A stretch of 64,000 bases of DNA from Lachnospiraceae bacterium (GTDB lineage Bacteria; Bacillota; Clostridia; Lachnospirales; Lachnospiraceae). Location of the stretch: contig JAAUZE010000026.1 in assembly GCA_014804755.1 (NCBI GenBank), positions 1 to 64,000 of the forward strand, given 5' to 3'. Both the position numbers and the translations under genes were made by a program. Shown here piece by piece: positions 28,220 through 37,496 of the stretch (positions are counted from its first letter, which is position 1; every line of letters begins with the position of its first letter). The notes under the pieces were generated by a model. That model saw only the letters and a list, made by a program, of their open reading frames with translations, had not been told where the DNA came from and made no database searches.

Positions 28220-30202
28220 TCAGTTGCTGGGAATCTTCAGCACCTGACCGATATTCAGAATGTCGCTGGTCAATCCGCTCAGGCTTTTGATCGCGCCGAC
28301 CGTCGTACCATATCTTTGCGCTAACAGCCAAAGCGTATCTCCGGAGCGGACGGTATACTCGAAATACGGAGCAGGTGTCGCTCCTGCAGAAGGAATTTTG
28401 AGTATCTGACCAATATTCAGATTGCTGCCGGACAGGCCATTCAGATTTTGAATCGCATCAACCGTTGTATTAAATCTCTGTGCCAGCTGCCAAAGCGTAT
28501 CCCCCGAACGGACAGTGTATTCAAAATACGATCCGCCCGAGGATTCCGTTGTCGGAATCCTCAGTACCTGACCGATACTCAGATTATCGCTGGTCAGTCC
28601 GTTCAGACTCTTGATCGCGCTGACGGTTGTATTAAATCTCTGCGCCAGACGCCAAAGCGTATCTCCGGAACGGACAACATATTCCGTGACGTCGGCATCA
28701 GCGCCGGGCGGAATGACATTGTCTGCTCCCAGATACGTATTGTACAGCGCTCGCCATGTGAGCGGCCCCACCATGCCGTCCGGCTCAAGTCCTGCCGCAC
28801 GCTGGAAAGCCACAACCGACTGCTGCGTTTCTCTTCCGAAATTTCCGTCCTGTGCCGGAGCCGGAATGGCAGAATTAAATTCGGCTGCCACATTCAAAAG
28901 ATACTGCAGAGTAATGACATCCTGCCCTGACGAACCCAGACGCAGAACGGAGCTTGGCGGAACCGTTCCGATACCGAGAGAGGTTCCTTCACTGTCCAGC
29001 TCGGCAAGTCTGGTCACGGAGGTATACAGATAGGAAAGCTTATTCCAGGTGGCTTTTCCGACCATGCCATCGGATACCAGATTGAAGATACTCTGGAACT
29101 TGGCAACTGCCGCTCTTGTGCTCTCTCCGAATACGCCCGTCTCATCCGTGATCGCGGGAATTGCGGGGTAATTGCGTCGAATCCTTTCCAGATAAGTCTG
29201 GATCGTCTGTACGTCAAGCCCCGTGCTTCCTACCTTAAGCGCAGCACCGGGATAGGAGGACAGAATGCCGGTAATAATGTTCGTCTCCGCAATCTCCACG
29301 TCCCTCGGGTAATAGGATTGCAGGATCTGCAGAGGGTTCAGCCCTTGATTTGCCAGCGTAACTGTCCCCCACTGGGACAGGCCCGCGCAGGTCGCGGTGG
29401 TCCCGTTGCAGAACGATGTAAAATAAGGCGAAGTCTGCCCCTGCCTGCGGACATATTCATTAAAAATTTCGTCTACGATCCGACTGATGGATTCATAGAT
29501 ATTTCGCCCATATACAAAATATTGGTCATAGGCAGTACTGTTTGTTATGTCAAAGTTGTAGCCGCGGCTCCTATACCATTCGGTATAAATCCTGTTCAGC
29601 GCAAAAGTGATGATCGCATAAATATTTGCCCTCAGGGACGCATCCGGCCATGTAGGATAAACTTCGCTGCTGGCAACATTTTTTACATAATCAGGAAAGG
29701 ACACCTGGACATCGGACGCTGACGTGCTAGGGCCGCCTAAGTGTACCGTGATCGGATTCGGGATGACCACTTGGCGGAGTACCCGTGGCTCTGTATCGGG
29801 GCCCTCCTGATCGCGATCTCCTGTCATGGAGACGGCGGGTGCGCCGATCTGAATCTCCGTCACGGTCGGGGTGCGCTGCGTGTTCTGCATCGGAACAAAT
29901 TCAATCGGCTGAATGGCGGTCTCCCCGTCCAGAATCGGAATGCCGACAATATGAACCGTATTAAAGCCGTCCGCAAGTGCAAGAACGTCATAACTGATAA
30001 AAGGCGTTCCGGTAAAATTCGGATTAAGAGACAGGGATCTGTCCAAAGTTTCCAGAGCGATCTTCGCCGTTTCCCCGCTTTCGTCTGTTATTACATGATA
30101 AACACGCTTCTCCTGATCATCCATAATCCAGATCTGTACTCCTTTGAGCGGAAGTGCGTTGTGCGCCGCTCGTGCCTGTATAATTAAATAACCGGTAGCC
30201 AT
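28220..30202 (-). CDS. SpoIID-like, peptidoglycan-binding, triple-LysM protein
   Basis: 660 residues. N-terminal beta-sandwich (carboxypeptidase-regulatory-like, residues 1-95); SpoIID/LytB-like region around 190-310 (YFVYGRNIYESISRIVDEI, GLSQWGTVTLANQGLNPLQI, YYPRDVE); two PG_binding_1 domains (about 320-395 and 420-490, each with DGMVG); three LysM repeats (about 506-559, 560-613, 614-660, each VRSGDTLW). SpoIID-type enzymes strip peptides or glycans during engulfment in sporulation. No signal peptide is visible, so the protein may stay in the mother cell or be released by lysis. ATG 30202 follows GAAGGAGG. A neighbouring plus-strand gene is a CHAP amidase. Confidence 0.85.
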   Translation of the reverse strand: MATGYLIIQARAAHNALPLKGVQIWIMDDQEKRVYHVITDESGETAKIALETLDRSLSLNPNFTGTPFISYDVLALADGFNTVHIVGIPILDGETAIQPIEFVPMQNTQRTPTVTEIQIGAPAVSMTGDRDQEGPDTEPRVLRQVVIPNPITVHLGGPSTSASDVQVSFPDYVKNVASSEVYPTWPDASLRANIYAIITFALNRIYTEWYRSRGYNFDITNSTAYDQYFVYGRNIYESISRIVDEIFNEYVRRQGQTSPYFTSFCNGTTATCAGLSQWGTVTLANQGLNPLQILQSYYPRDVEIAETNIITGILSSYPGAALKVGSTGLDVQTIQTYLERIRRNYPAIPAITDETGVFGESTRAAVAKFQSIFNLVSDGMVGKATWNKLSYLYTSVTRLAELDSEGTSLGIGTVPPSSVLRLGSSGQDVITLQYLLNVAAEFNSAIPAPAQDGNFGRETQQSVVAFQRAAGLEPDGMVGPLTWRALYNTYLGADNVIPPGADADVTEYVVRSGDTLWRLAQRFNTTVSAIKSLNGLTSDNLSIGQVLRIPTTESSGGSYFEYTVRSGDTLWQLAQRFNTTVDAIQNLNGLSGSNLNIGQILKIPSAGATPAPYFEYTVRSGDTLWLLAQRYGTTVGAIKSLSGLTSDILNIGQVLKIPSN

Positions 30203-30494
30203 AAATGATAGATTCCTCCTTCAAATCATTTCGGGAAACTGTTTTTGAGACAGGCAGGGCACGCTGCCATTTCATTGCCGCAGGCTTTACGGTATCATTT
30301 CCCATACAATATAAGTATGAAGAAAGGGCGATTACAGTTACTTCATTTTGAAAAGTTGTCGGAACAGTTCAGGCATCATGTCCGATCTTTTTTGGTAGTA
30401 AGTGCGAATTGGAAGTGATATAATCAAATCGGAATACGATTATGGCGACTGAATCGAAAAGGAGACTGTTTTATCATTCGGGTGGAGGGCAGCT

Positions 30495-31016
30495 ATGGAA
30501 AACGCAACAAGGAAAAAGTTGGCAGCGGTCGCGAGGGAAAAAGCGCAAAAGCCTTTTCATGGATATATTGAGGGTAAGGAATCAAATATTGCCCCAATTA
30601 TCAAATATTTTCCTAAATGGAATCTTAGAGATGCGGATAAATTGTGGTGTGCGGCATTTGTTTATTATTGCTGCGTTGAGGCAGGGTTTGTAATTCCGTA
30701 TAGACCGGATGAATGTGTGACATGCAACTTAGCAGGCTGTGTTGGCTGGGAAGAATACGCGATTGGAGATCGTCGGATAGAGTATCATAAACGTGATGAG
30801 AAGTTTCTTCCGGAAGCGGGGGATATTGTTCTTTTTGATCGGGTATTTATCGGTCAGGAGCATGATCATATCGGTATTATTCTGGGAGTTAAAGATGGCG
30901 GGATCATCACAGCGGAGGGAAATACCTTCAGCGATAATATCTCAAGGGTTCTCCATCGGCCGATAGATGATCACATACGGGCATATATTAGAATACCTGA
31001 TGGTTATAGATATTGA
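30495..31016 (+). CDS. CHAP-domain amidase-like protein
   Basis: 173 residues. The CHAP (NlpC/P60-like) pattern is present: catalytic Cys in LWCAAFVYYCC (C52), His in EHDHIGIILG (about residue 122) and Asn in AEGNT. No signal peptide, so it may be cytoplasmic or act on another gamma-glutamyl substrate. ATG 30495 follows GGAGGG. A 290-base gap before it contains minus-strand upstream sequence of the LysM gene and a TGATATAAT -10-like box, but no gene. Confidence 0.8.
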   Translation: MENATRKKLAAVAREKAQKPFHGYIEGKESNIAPIIKYFPKWNLRDADKLWCAAFVYYCCVEAGFVIPYRPDECVTCNLAGCVGWEEYAIGDRRIEYHKRDEKFLPEAGDIVLFDRVFIGQEHDHIGIILGVKDGGIITAEGNTFSDNISRVLHRPIDDHIRAYIRIPDGYRY

Positions 31017-31087
31017 AGGGCTGTATAGTGATTGGTTTGTCTATTAGTGATAATATAAATTGGAAGTTTATCGAGGAGGGAAATGTT

Positions 31088-31438
31088 TTGAAGAAATGGT
31101 ATGATGAAGAATATGAATGGGAAATAGAAGTGATAGGATTTAATAAAGATAATGAGGAAACAGAAAGATTTTGCCGGAATGGTGAGGAGATCGGAGATAA
31201 ATATACCTGCACTTATGGTTGTCCGGTCAATTCACAGGGACAGGGTATCTGCTCTAAAGTAATGATGATGATGTTCCCTATCATGGAAGCGGTCAGAAGC
31301 GGTGGCAATTTAGAAAATATAGGCGGGGATAGTAAATACAGTAAGGTTATTATGTGTCCGGATGGGTGCGTTTTGTTTCGGCTTACAGCAAAACCGTTGG
31401 GTAACAAGAATTTTTTTGAGGGAAAGTTTTTTGATTAA
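31088..31438 (+). CDS. TIGR04076-family protein
   Basis: About 116 residues from TTG 31088, which is placed seven bases after GAGGAGGG (31073-31080); longer in-frame starts lack such a site. The family signature is a cysteine-rich middle (CTYGCPVNSQGQGICSKV) and MCPDG near the C-terminus; function is unknown, possibly metal-linked. It sits in a run of short plus-strand genes and is followed closely by a histidine phosphatase gene. Confidence 0.8.
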   Translation: MKKWYDEEYEWEIEVIGFNKDNEETERFCRNGEEIGDKYTCTYGCPVNSQGQGICSKVMMMMFPIMEAVRSGGNLENIGGDSKYSKVIMCPDGCVLFRLTAKPLGNKNFFEGKFFD

Positions 31439-31467
31439 ATCGGTATTTGCAGAGGGAGGTTCCTGGT

Positions 31468-32028
31468 ATGGCATTATTTTATCTTGTCAGGCATGGGGAA
31501 GCAATTTATGATCATTTACTCGAAAACGGATTTTGGGGATTTGGCAGGGATTTTGCACCTTTATCGGAAAAAGGAAGGGAGCAGGTCGAAATAACGGCAA
31601 AAGATATTCGGCTCAAAGGCGCGGAAATCATTATATCATCTCCGTACACAAGAGCGATGCAGACAGCCCAGATTATTTCAAGAGAAACAGGAATTCGTGT
31701 GGAAGTGGATATTGATTTACATGAATGGATACCGGATCAGAATAATCAATATGAAACATCGGAGGAGAGCTTTGCGCTTGCGAGAGAATTTACAAAATTT
31801 AAGGGTGAATATCCGCCGGGGGAGAAAATGAAATGGGAATCGCTGACGTCTATGAGACAACGAATGAGACGTGTGGCGGACAGGTATGCAGATTATGACA
31901 AGGTTATTTTGGTTGGTCATGGGATGGTCTTTCGGTGTTTGACCTATATTAAAACAATGCGCCCGGCTGAGATCATTGAATGTACCTATCAGAAGGGGCA
32001 GGCAGAGTGTGAGTATTCATTTACATAG
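31468..32028 (+). CDS. Histidine phosphatase (phosphoglycerate-mutase-like)
   Basis: 186 residues. The catalytic RHGE is in FYLVRHGEAIYD (H9 region), the second Arg in SSPYTRAMQTA and the second His in VILVGHGMVFRC, all intact. Members dephosphorylate sugars or nucleotides; substrate unknown. ATG 31468 follows AGAGGGAGG; the frame opens at 31447 without a site. Confidence 0.9.
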   Translation: MALFYLVRHGEAIYDHLLENGFWGFGRDFAPLSEKGREQVEITAKDIRLKGAEIIISSPYTRAMQTAQIISRETGIRVEVDIDLHEWIPDQNNQYETSEESFALAREFTKFKGEYPPGEKMKWESLTSMRQRMRRVADRYADYDKVILVGHGMVFRCLTYIKTMRPAEIIECTYQKGQAECEYSFT

Positions 32029-32126
32029 GGTCATAATGGCATTATCGCAAGAAAGAAAACGAAAAAGATACTGGAATCATAATACAAATTGGTATCGCAA
32101 TACATAAAAAGAAGGAAGGTTAAAAA

Positions 32127-32642
32127 ATGATTATTTTAATTACCGGCGCATCCCATACGGGCAAGACGGCGCTTGCGCAAAAACTACTTGAGAAATATCA
32201 ATATCCCTATCTCTCCATCGATCACTTGAAAATGGGACTGATCCGCAGCGGCAATACGAATTTAACGCCGGTGAGTGATGATGAGGCATTGACAGCGTAT
32301 TTATGGCCGATCGTGCGCGAAATGATCAAGACGGCCATTGAGAACGAACAAAATCTGATTGTGGAAGGGTGCTATATCCCCTTTGAATGGGAGAAAGATT
32401 TTGAAAAGGAATATTCGGACAACATCCGATTTTATTGTCTGGTCATGAGCCGCAGCTATATTGAGAATCATTTTGATGATATCCGGAAATTTGCGAGTGT
32501 GATCGAAGACCGCGGGGATGATGAAGACTGTACGTTGGAGATGGTACACAGAGAAAATGCCGCGATGCTGGAGAAGTGCATCAGATATGGAGTAGAATAT
32601 ATCAGTATTGATGAAGATTATCAGGTTGATATTGAGTTGTAG
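32127..32642 (+). CDS. Small P-loop kinase, zeta-toxin/adenylate-kinase-like
   Basis: 171 residues. Walker A GASHTGKTAL at residues 7-16, LSIDHLKMGL after it and an acidic LIVEGCYIPFEWEKD segment fit a small-molecule kinase (2-phosphoglycerate kinase or uridine/adenylate-like) more than a toxin. No antitoxin gene adjoins. ATG 32127 follows AAGGAAGG. It is followed by a 348-base gap without a gene of size. Confidence 0.75.
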   Translation: MIILITGASHTGKTALAQKLLEKYQYPYLSIDHLKMGLIRSGNTNLTPVSDDEALTAYLWPIVREMIKTAIENEQNLIVEGCYIPFEWEKDFEKEYSDNIRFYCLVMSRSYIENHFDDIRKFASVIEDRGDDEDCTLEMVHRENAAMLEKCIRYGVEYISIDEDYQVDIEL

Positions 32643-32990
32643 GGGGAGTCGGGTGTTCCAATATAGCTATACTTATTTTTTCCACTGGCGTATCAGCAGA
32701 TTTTCGTGTAAATTAATGATAGATACCTATGAGCGAAATACAGAAAGAGGTGGTGCATATGATAACAACTTTAGATGGATTTAGCCATAAACTAGGATCC
32801 AAAGCCCATGCAGAATAGCAGTTATATAGGAAAACGCGGGTGAACGCGTTTTCTGAGCAGAATCTGCCGAAGGCGCTAGGGAATCGGCGATTGTATCAAC
32901 GATTCGTTAGAAATCTGTGTGGGCTACGAAAACTATATAAGCTGCTGTTTCTGCACTTGTTTATTTTAGAATAGATAAGGAGCGGGAAAG
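32643..32990. other. Gap with small reading frame and two hairpins
   Basis: A 19-codon frame begins at ATG 32760 after an AGAGGTGG site and ends at 32817-32819, perhaps a leader peptide or a start of a lost gene. After it come an 8-bp stem GAAAACGC/GCGTTTTC (32832-32852) and a looser palindrome (AATCGGCGATTGTATCAACGATT) near 32882-32904. No other gene is seen. Confidence 0.4.
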
Positions 32991-33254
32991 ATGAGATACA
33001 AGAATGCAGCAGAAGTGTTACCTTCCGTATTATTGCGGGAAATTCAATATTATATCGAAGGAGAGCTTTTATATATTCCGAAATCGGAAACAAAAAAGGA
33101 ATGGGGCGCGGTCAGCGGATCAAAAAAGTTCTATTCAGAAAGAAACAGCCGGATCAGAGAATTATTTTATAATGGTATGCCGGTTGAAGCGCTGGCGAAA
33201 GAATTCGGACTATCCGGCAGTACGATCAAAAAAATTATTTATCAGAAAAAATAG
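32991..33254 (+). CDS. CD3324-family helix-turn-helix protein
   Basis: 87 residues: N-terminal part (NAAEVLPSVLLREIQYYIEG, then LLYIP) followed by a C-terminal helix-turn-helix (VEALAKEFGLSGSTIKKIIY). Such proteins are widespread, small Clostridial proteins, likely DNA-binding, related to the Mor activator. ATG 32991 follows AAGGAGCGGG. The stop codon lies inside the left arm of a long inverted repeat that acts as terminator. Confidence 0.85.
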   Translation: MRYKNAAEVLPSVLLREIQYYIEGELLYIPKSETKKEWGAVSGSKKFYSERNSRIRELFYNGMPVEALAKEFGLSGSTIKKIIYQKK

Positions 33255-33313
33255 GAATCAAAAATCTCCCGAAACGTTGCAAAGTGTGATTTCGGGAGAT
33301 TTTTGATTCCTAT
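33251..33313. terminator. 24-bp perfect inverted repeat, likely terminator
   Basis: Arms 33251-33274 and 33290-33313 match without error around a 15-base loop. The stem is longer than usual for a terminator and holds the stop codon of the preceding gene; T-rich and A-rich runs lie inside the arms, so it could terminate in both directions. Confidence 0.75.
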
Positions 33314-33446
33314 AGGAAATTACGCAAACCCAGATAGCGACTCTAAAAGAAATGAAATGCGATTGTCCAAAATGACTATAGTTATTTTGACAACTCGATA
33401 TCCTCCTTTATGTATTATATAGTTTACTTGGCGGCAGGGGTATGTT

Positions 33447-33465
33447 ACACGATCATAGATCGTGT
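33447..33465. promoter_or_regulatory. Palindromic operator-like site upstream of the TrmH gene
   Basis: ACACGATC-ATA-GATCGTGT, eight perfectly paired bases each side, 27 bp before the TrmH start. It could be a repressor site or a small hairpin. A TTGACA box lies upstream at 33387-33392 but with poor -10 spacing. Confidence 0.4.
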
Positions 33466-33491
33466 TAAGATTGCAGATGTGGAGAAAGCCA

Positions 33492-34253
33492 ATGACAGTA
33501 AACGAGATAAAAAAGTACAGAAAAAAGGATGCCGTTTCCTATAGCTTTGGAGCCTTTCCGACATTTGAACTGTTGCAGGAAAAGCCGGAAATGGCAGAAA
33601 TGATTTTGGTGCATGAGGATGCGGGCACAGAGCTTCTGGAGAAATTAAAGAGAGATTGTGAAAAAGCAGGCGTGGAAATCATACTAAGTGACAGGCATGT
33701 GGAAAAAATACGTGATAAAGAGAACTGCATTGTGATCGGCGTTTTTCGAAAATATCAATGTAAGCTGGAACATCATGGGAACCACGTGGTATTAGTGAAT
33801 CCGAGTGATGCGGGCAATCTGGGGACAATCATCAGAAGCTGTGTGGGTTTCGGTATCACGAACTTAGCGATGATCGAACCGGCAGCTGATATTTTTCATC
33901 CAAAGGTGGTCAGAGCGTCAATGGGAGCAGTGTTCCGTGTGAAATTTGAATTTTTTTCCGATTTTGATCAGTACTTTCAGGAATATGGAAACGAGCGGGA
34001 GAATTATCCGTTTATGGTAAACGGAACGTATCGGCTTGGTTCGCTGAGACATCCCGGGAATCGGGCGTTCTCCTTGATTTTCGGAAACGAGGCAAGCGGT
34101 CTGGATGAAAGTTATCTGCATATCGGCAAAAGCGTAGTGATCTCACATGCACATACGATAGATTCGCTGAATCTATCATTGGCAGCAGGAATCGGCATGT
34201 ATGAGTTCTTTCAGTCTGCCAATGGAATAAGAAGAGAATTCGAAGTAAAATAA
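33492..34253 (+). CDS. TrmH/SpoU-family RNA 2'-O-methyltransferase
   Basis: 253 residues. The three SPOUT knot motifs are clear: NPSDAGNLGTIIRSC (about 115-130), FGNEASGLD (about 198-206) and HTIDSLNLSLAAGI (about 220-235). The N-terminal region replaces the usual ribosomal-L30e-like substrate-binding part. Modifies rRNA or tRNA ribose using SAM; the exact base is unknown. ATG 33492 follows TGGAGA; a short upstream extension to 33462 has no ribosome site. Confidence 0.9.
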   Translation: MTVNEIKKYRKKDAVSYSFGAFPTFELLQEKPEMAEMILVHEDAGTELLEKLKRDCEKAGVEIILSDRHVEKIRDKENCIVIGVFRKYQCKLEHHGNHVVLVNPSDAGNLGTIIRSCVGFGITNLAMIEPAADIFHPKVVRASMGAVFRVKFEFFSDFDQYFQEYGNERENYPFMVNGTYRLGSLRHPGNRAFSLIFGNEASGLDESYLHIGKSVVISHAHTIDSLNLSLAAGIGMYEFFQSANGIRREFEVK

Positions 34254-34299
34254 GGGAAAAATGATCGGAAAATCACGGAAAGAATAAGAAAGGAGCCAT

Positions 34300-35307
34300 A
34301 TGGACTTAAACAAAGTGATCGACCGCAATTTTAGAGGAAATATCTACATCGTTCAAGGTGAGAATGTATTATTTGAAAAAGAAAACGGATTTGCAGATCT
34401 GGCAAATGAAATTCCCAATACGCTTGAAACCAGATTTGCAAGCGCATCCACAGGCAAAGTGTTTGTCGCAGTCGGAATCTTGCAGCTGATCGAGCGCGGA
34501 ACAATTAAATTCGACGATACGTTGGACATGCTGCTTTCGATGGAATTTCAGGAGATCGATAAGGATGTTACCGTGAGACAGCTTTTAACGCATACATCGG
34601 GTGTTCCTGATTATTTTGACGAGACCGTGATGGAGGAATATGAGGAGCTATGGACAGATTATCCGAATTATAAGATCCGGCATAACAGCGATCTGCTCCC
34701 ACTATTCATCAACAAGCCCATGATGTACCCGAAAGGCGAAAAATTTCAGTATAATAATTCCGGTTTTGTTTTGCTTGCGATGATCATTGAAAAAGTAACG
34801 GGAATGCATTTTGACGAATATCTGAAAGAGAATATTTTTGATGTATGCGGGATGAAATCAACAGGTTATTATGAATTGGACAAGCTGCCGCCCCGATGTG
34901 CCAATCATTACATTTATTGCGCCGACACAGATGACTACCGCACGAATATCTATTCCGTTGATGCAAAAGGTACGGGGGCGGGCGGCGCATTTGTCACGGT
35001 AAAGGATATGGTTCGTTTTTGGACAAATTTGATAAACGGGAAGCTCATATCAAAGGAACTGGTATCGGAAATGCTGCGTAAGCAGAGTGGGGACGGCATT
35101 GACCCGGAGGAGGGGTATTACGGATATGGTGTGTGGATCATAGAGAATCCGGATGGCAGGGATTTTGCATATGTGCAGGGCTGCGATCCGGGAGTGAGCC
35201 TGATCTCGGAATATAACCCGAATAATGGAATCATTTCTGTTTTGGTAAGTAATTACGGGGATAATGTTTGGGAAGAGATGAGAAAGATAAGAAAAGAATT
35301 GTATTAA
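34300..35307 (+). CDS. Beta-lactamase-like serine hydrolase
   Basis: 335 residues of the class C/penicillin-binding-protein-like family. SxxK is in FASASTGKVF (about residues 45-54), the YxN in FQYNNSGFVLL (about 150) and the final motif region near GAGGAFVT / VQGCDPGVS. No signal peptide, so it is likely a cytoplasmic esterase or peptidase. Upstream AAGGAG precedes ATG 34300. A terminator follows at 35328-35361. Confidence 0.88.
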   Translation: MDLNKVIDRNFRGNIYIVQGENVLFEKENGFADLANEIPNTLETRFASASTGKVFVAVGILQLIERGTIKFDDTLDMLLSMEFQEIDKDVTVRQLLTHTSGVPDYFDETVMEEYEELWTDYPNYKIRHNSDLLPLFINKPMMYPKGEKFQYNNSGFVLLAMIIEKVTGMHFDEYLKENIFDVCGMKSTGYYELDKLPPRCANHYIYCADTDDYRTNIYSVDAKGTGAGGAFVTVKDMVRFWTNLINGKLISKELVSEMLRKQSGDGIDPEEGYYGYGVWIIENPDGRDFAYVQGCDPGVSLISEYNPNNGIISVLVSNYGDNVWEEMRKIRKELY

Positions 35308-35327
35308 TGCACTTGCAACGAGTGCTT

Positions 35328-35361
35328 AAGGGGCTTTCCGGGAAAAGGGGAGCCTCTTTTT
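35328..35361 (+). terminator. Terminator after the beta-lactamase-like gene
   Basis: AAGGGGCT pairs with AGCCTCTT (one G-T pair) around a loop of 15 bases, then TTTTT. A second hairpin, GCACT/AGTGC, lies just before it. Confidence 0.6.
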
Positions 35362-35543
35362 ATTCAGGGAAACACGGGTGGGCGGTTGGGTTTATTTCTG
35401 TCACTTATGAGATGGAAAGCATTGTGGTTTTTGGGGTGGAGGGGTATAATATCGATAAACAATATACTCTGCCGGATGGGCATGTACCTTTGCGTGAAAT
35501 TATGGCATTACATATATAAAAAGAAAAATGCGGGACAGCAAAC

Positions 35544-36050
35544 ATGGAACTGAATATAGATTTTCGACAAGGGAAAACGAAAGATTTAACGGAAATTGTG
35601 GAATTGGTCAAGGCAGCAATCGTGCATATGGAAAGCTGTGGCATTATGCAATGGGATGAGATTTATCCGACAGCGGAAGACTTTGCGTCTGACATATCAG
35701 AAGGGCAATTATTCGTCGGAACGGTCAATGGGAATATTGTTGTTACTTATACACTGAGTTCATTGTCGGACGAGGCATATAGCAATGGCACATGGAGGAT
35801 GCCCGAAAAATCATATATCGTTTTACATAGATTATGTGTGCATCCGAATGTTCAGAATCTGGGAATTGCGCAGAGAACGATGCGGCATATAGAACAGCAG
35901 GTAATCCGGTTAGGGATTGATGCCATCCGATTGGACGTGTATTCCCAAAATCCGTATGCAATGAAATTATACCAAACATGCGGGTATGTGGAGGCCGGAA
36001 CGGCTATTTGGAGAAAGGGCATGTTTTATCTTATGGAGAAGTATTTGTAA
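35544..36050 (+). CDS. GNAT-family N-acetyltransferase
   Basis: 168 residues. Acetyl-CoA-binding region LCVHPNVQNLGIAQRTMRHI with Q-x-x-G-I/A (part of motif A) and C-terminal YQTCGYVEAG. Substrate unknown. The ribosome site before ATG 35544 is weak. It is in a run of acetyltransferase, HAD and phosphotransferase genes that resemble resistance-type proteins. Confidence 0.85.
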   Translation: MELNIDFRQGKTKDLTEIVELVKAAIVHMESCGIMQWDEIYPTAEDFASDISEGQLFVGTVNGNIVVTYTLSSLSDEAYSNGTWRMPEKSYIVLHRLCVHPNVQNLGIAQRTMRHIEQQVIRLGIDAIRLDVYSQNPYAMKLYQTCGYVEAGTAIWRKGMFYLMEKYL

Positions 36051-36162
36051 AACAGAGTCTTGCAAAAACATGAAAAGTGAAGCCAGTGAATCATTTAGAC
36101 AGAATTCCAAGCAGCGCATAAACTGACAAAACCGGCGAAAAAGAAGCGGGGAAAGTGATGCC

Positions 36163-36633
36163 ATGAAAATCACCCTAAGAAAAATCGATGAACACAATCT
36201 GGCGGAATGCGAGTCCTTACAGGTTTCAAGGGTGCAAAGCAAGTACATTGCAAGCAACGCGGATTCTCTGAAAGAAGCAGCGGAAAATGCAGAGGTTGCA
36301 AGACCGTTTGCGATTGAGTGCGATGATAAGATAGTCGGCTTTACGATGTTTGCATTTGATGAGAACAATGAAGATCCGGGCGACCGATACTGGTTGTGGA
36401 GATTTATGATCGACGCGCCGCTGCAGGGAAAAGGATACGGGAGCGCGGCATTGAAGGAGATCATCCGGTATTTTAAGGAGCATGGCGCCGACCAGATCAC
36501 CCTGTCAACAAAAGAAAGCAATACGACGGCGCTTAGCCTGTATCATAGATACGGCTTCAAAGAGAACGGCGATAGGAACGATGAAGAGATCGTCTTGAAA
36601 TTACAATTGGATGATTTGCGAGAAGACATCTGA
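36163..36633 (+). CDS. GNAT acetyltransferase, spermidine/diamine type
   Basis: 156 residues. Reads like a spermidine/diamine N-acetyltransferase: N-terminal NLAECESLQVSRVQSKYIAS, central RFMIDAPLQGKGYGSAALKE (QGKGYG motif A) and YHRYGFKENG. It closely resembles the product of the gene at 37497 (same length, same N-terminal VSES/ESQ pattern), so the two may be old paralogues. ATG 36163 follows GCGGGGAAAG. Confidence 0.88.
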   Translation: MKITLRKIDEHNLAECESLQVSRVQSKYIASNADSLKEAAENAEVARPFAIECDDKIVGFTMFAFDENNEDPGDRYWLWRFMIDAPLQGKGYGSAALKEIIRYFKEHGADQITLSTKESNTTALSLYHRYGFKENGDRNDEEIVLKLQLDDLREDI

Positions 36634-36708
36634 AGCGGGATGCTAATAACGGAGCATTCATTACCGGTTATTATTTAAAAGAGCATTTATACAACAAGGA
36701 GAACGCTG

Positions 36709-37449
36709 ATGAACAAACCAAAGATGATCCTGTTTGATTACGGACATACCCTGCTCTATGAAAACAACCATGATGTAGAACGGGGAAACCGGGCGATCTA
36801 TCAATGTATTACAAAAAATCCGAAGAATATTTCTTTCGAGGAATTTAACAAGGTCATTATTGACACCTTTGCAAAGATCAGTGAGTGTCGAAACGGGATT
36901 GACATAAACGAGGATGATTTTTTAAGACTTTGCTTTGACTATATGGGCGTGGAACTGTCGGTTTCGCTTAAGGAGGCGGAGCGCCTCACTTGGAACGGGA
37001 TTTCCGAGGGAGCTATCATGCCGAAGGCGGATAAGATGATCGACTATCTGAATGAAAACAGCATTCGGATGGGTGTGATCAGCAATCTGTGTTGGTCCGG
37101 CAAGGCGTTACGGGAGCGACTTGACAGACTGCTTCCGCGCAATCGGTTTGAGTTTGTGATTGCTTCTTGCGAATACATAGTAAAAAAGCCGGACAGGATG
37201 TTGTTTGAGATCGCGCTGAATAAAGCGGGTCTTTCCGCCGATGAGGTTTGGTACTGCGGGGATCTGATCGAGGCGGACGTCTATGGGGCGCACGGCGCGG
37301 GTATTTTTCCGGTGCTTTATGAGGGCGTGACCGATGAGGCAAATCCTTTTGCAGGGCAGAATGATGGCTATGAGATTCCTTTTGCACATTTGCGCATAAC
37401 AGATTGGGATGAGATGATAGACGCACTGGAAAAGACACGGGAGCGTTAG
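36709..37449 (+). CDS. HAD-superfamily hydrolase
   Basis: 246 residues of the YjjG-like group. Motif I is FDYGHTLLYE, where the usual second aspartate of DxD is glycine; the nucleophile Asp remains. Motif II is GVISNLCWSG, the lysine is in EYIVKKPDRMLFE, and motif IV in WYCGDLIEADVYGA. The replaced acid/base residue may alter or reduce phosphatase activity. ATG 36709 follows AAGGAG. It is 50 bases upstream of the next GNAT gene. Confidence 0.88.
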   Translation: MNKPKMILFDYGHTLLYENNHDVERGNRAIYQCITKNPKNISFEEFNKVIIDTFAKISECRNGIDINEDDFLRLCFDYMGVELSVSLKEAERLTWNGISEGAIMPKADKMIDYLNENSIRMGVISNLCWSGKALRERLDRLLPRNRFEFVIASCEYIVKKPDRMLFEIALNKAGLSADEVWYCGDLIEADVYGAHGAGIFPVLYEGVTDEANPFAGQNDGYEIPFAHLRITDWDEMIDALEKTRER

Positions 37450-37496
37450 GGGACGCCTGCTGAATTTGTTAATTCATACAAAAAGGGGATATCCTG

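Noticed and set aside
32127-32642. Zeta-type toxin
   Set aside because: No antitoxin gene adjoins and the sequence fits a metabolic kinase at least as well.
35268-35519. 83-codon frame after the beta-lactamase-like gene
   Set aside because: It starts inside the preceding gene and passes through a terminator; only its tail looks protein-like and no start is credible.
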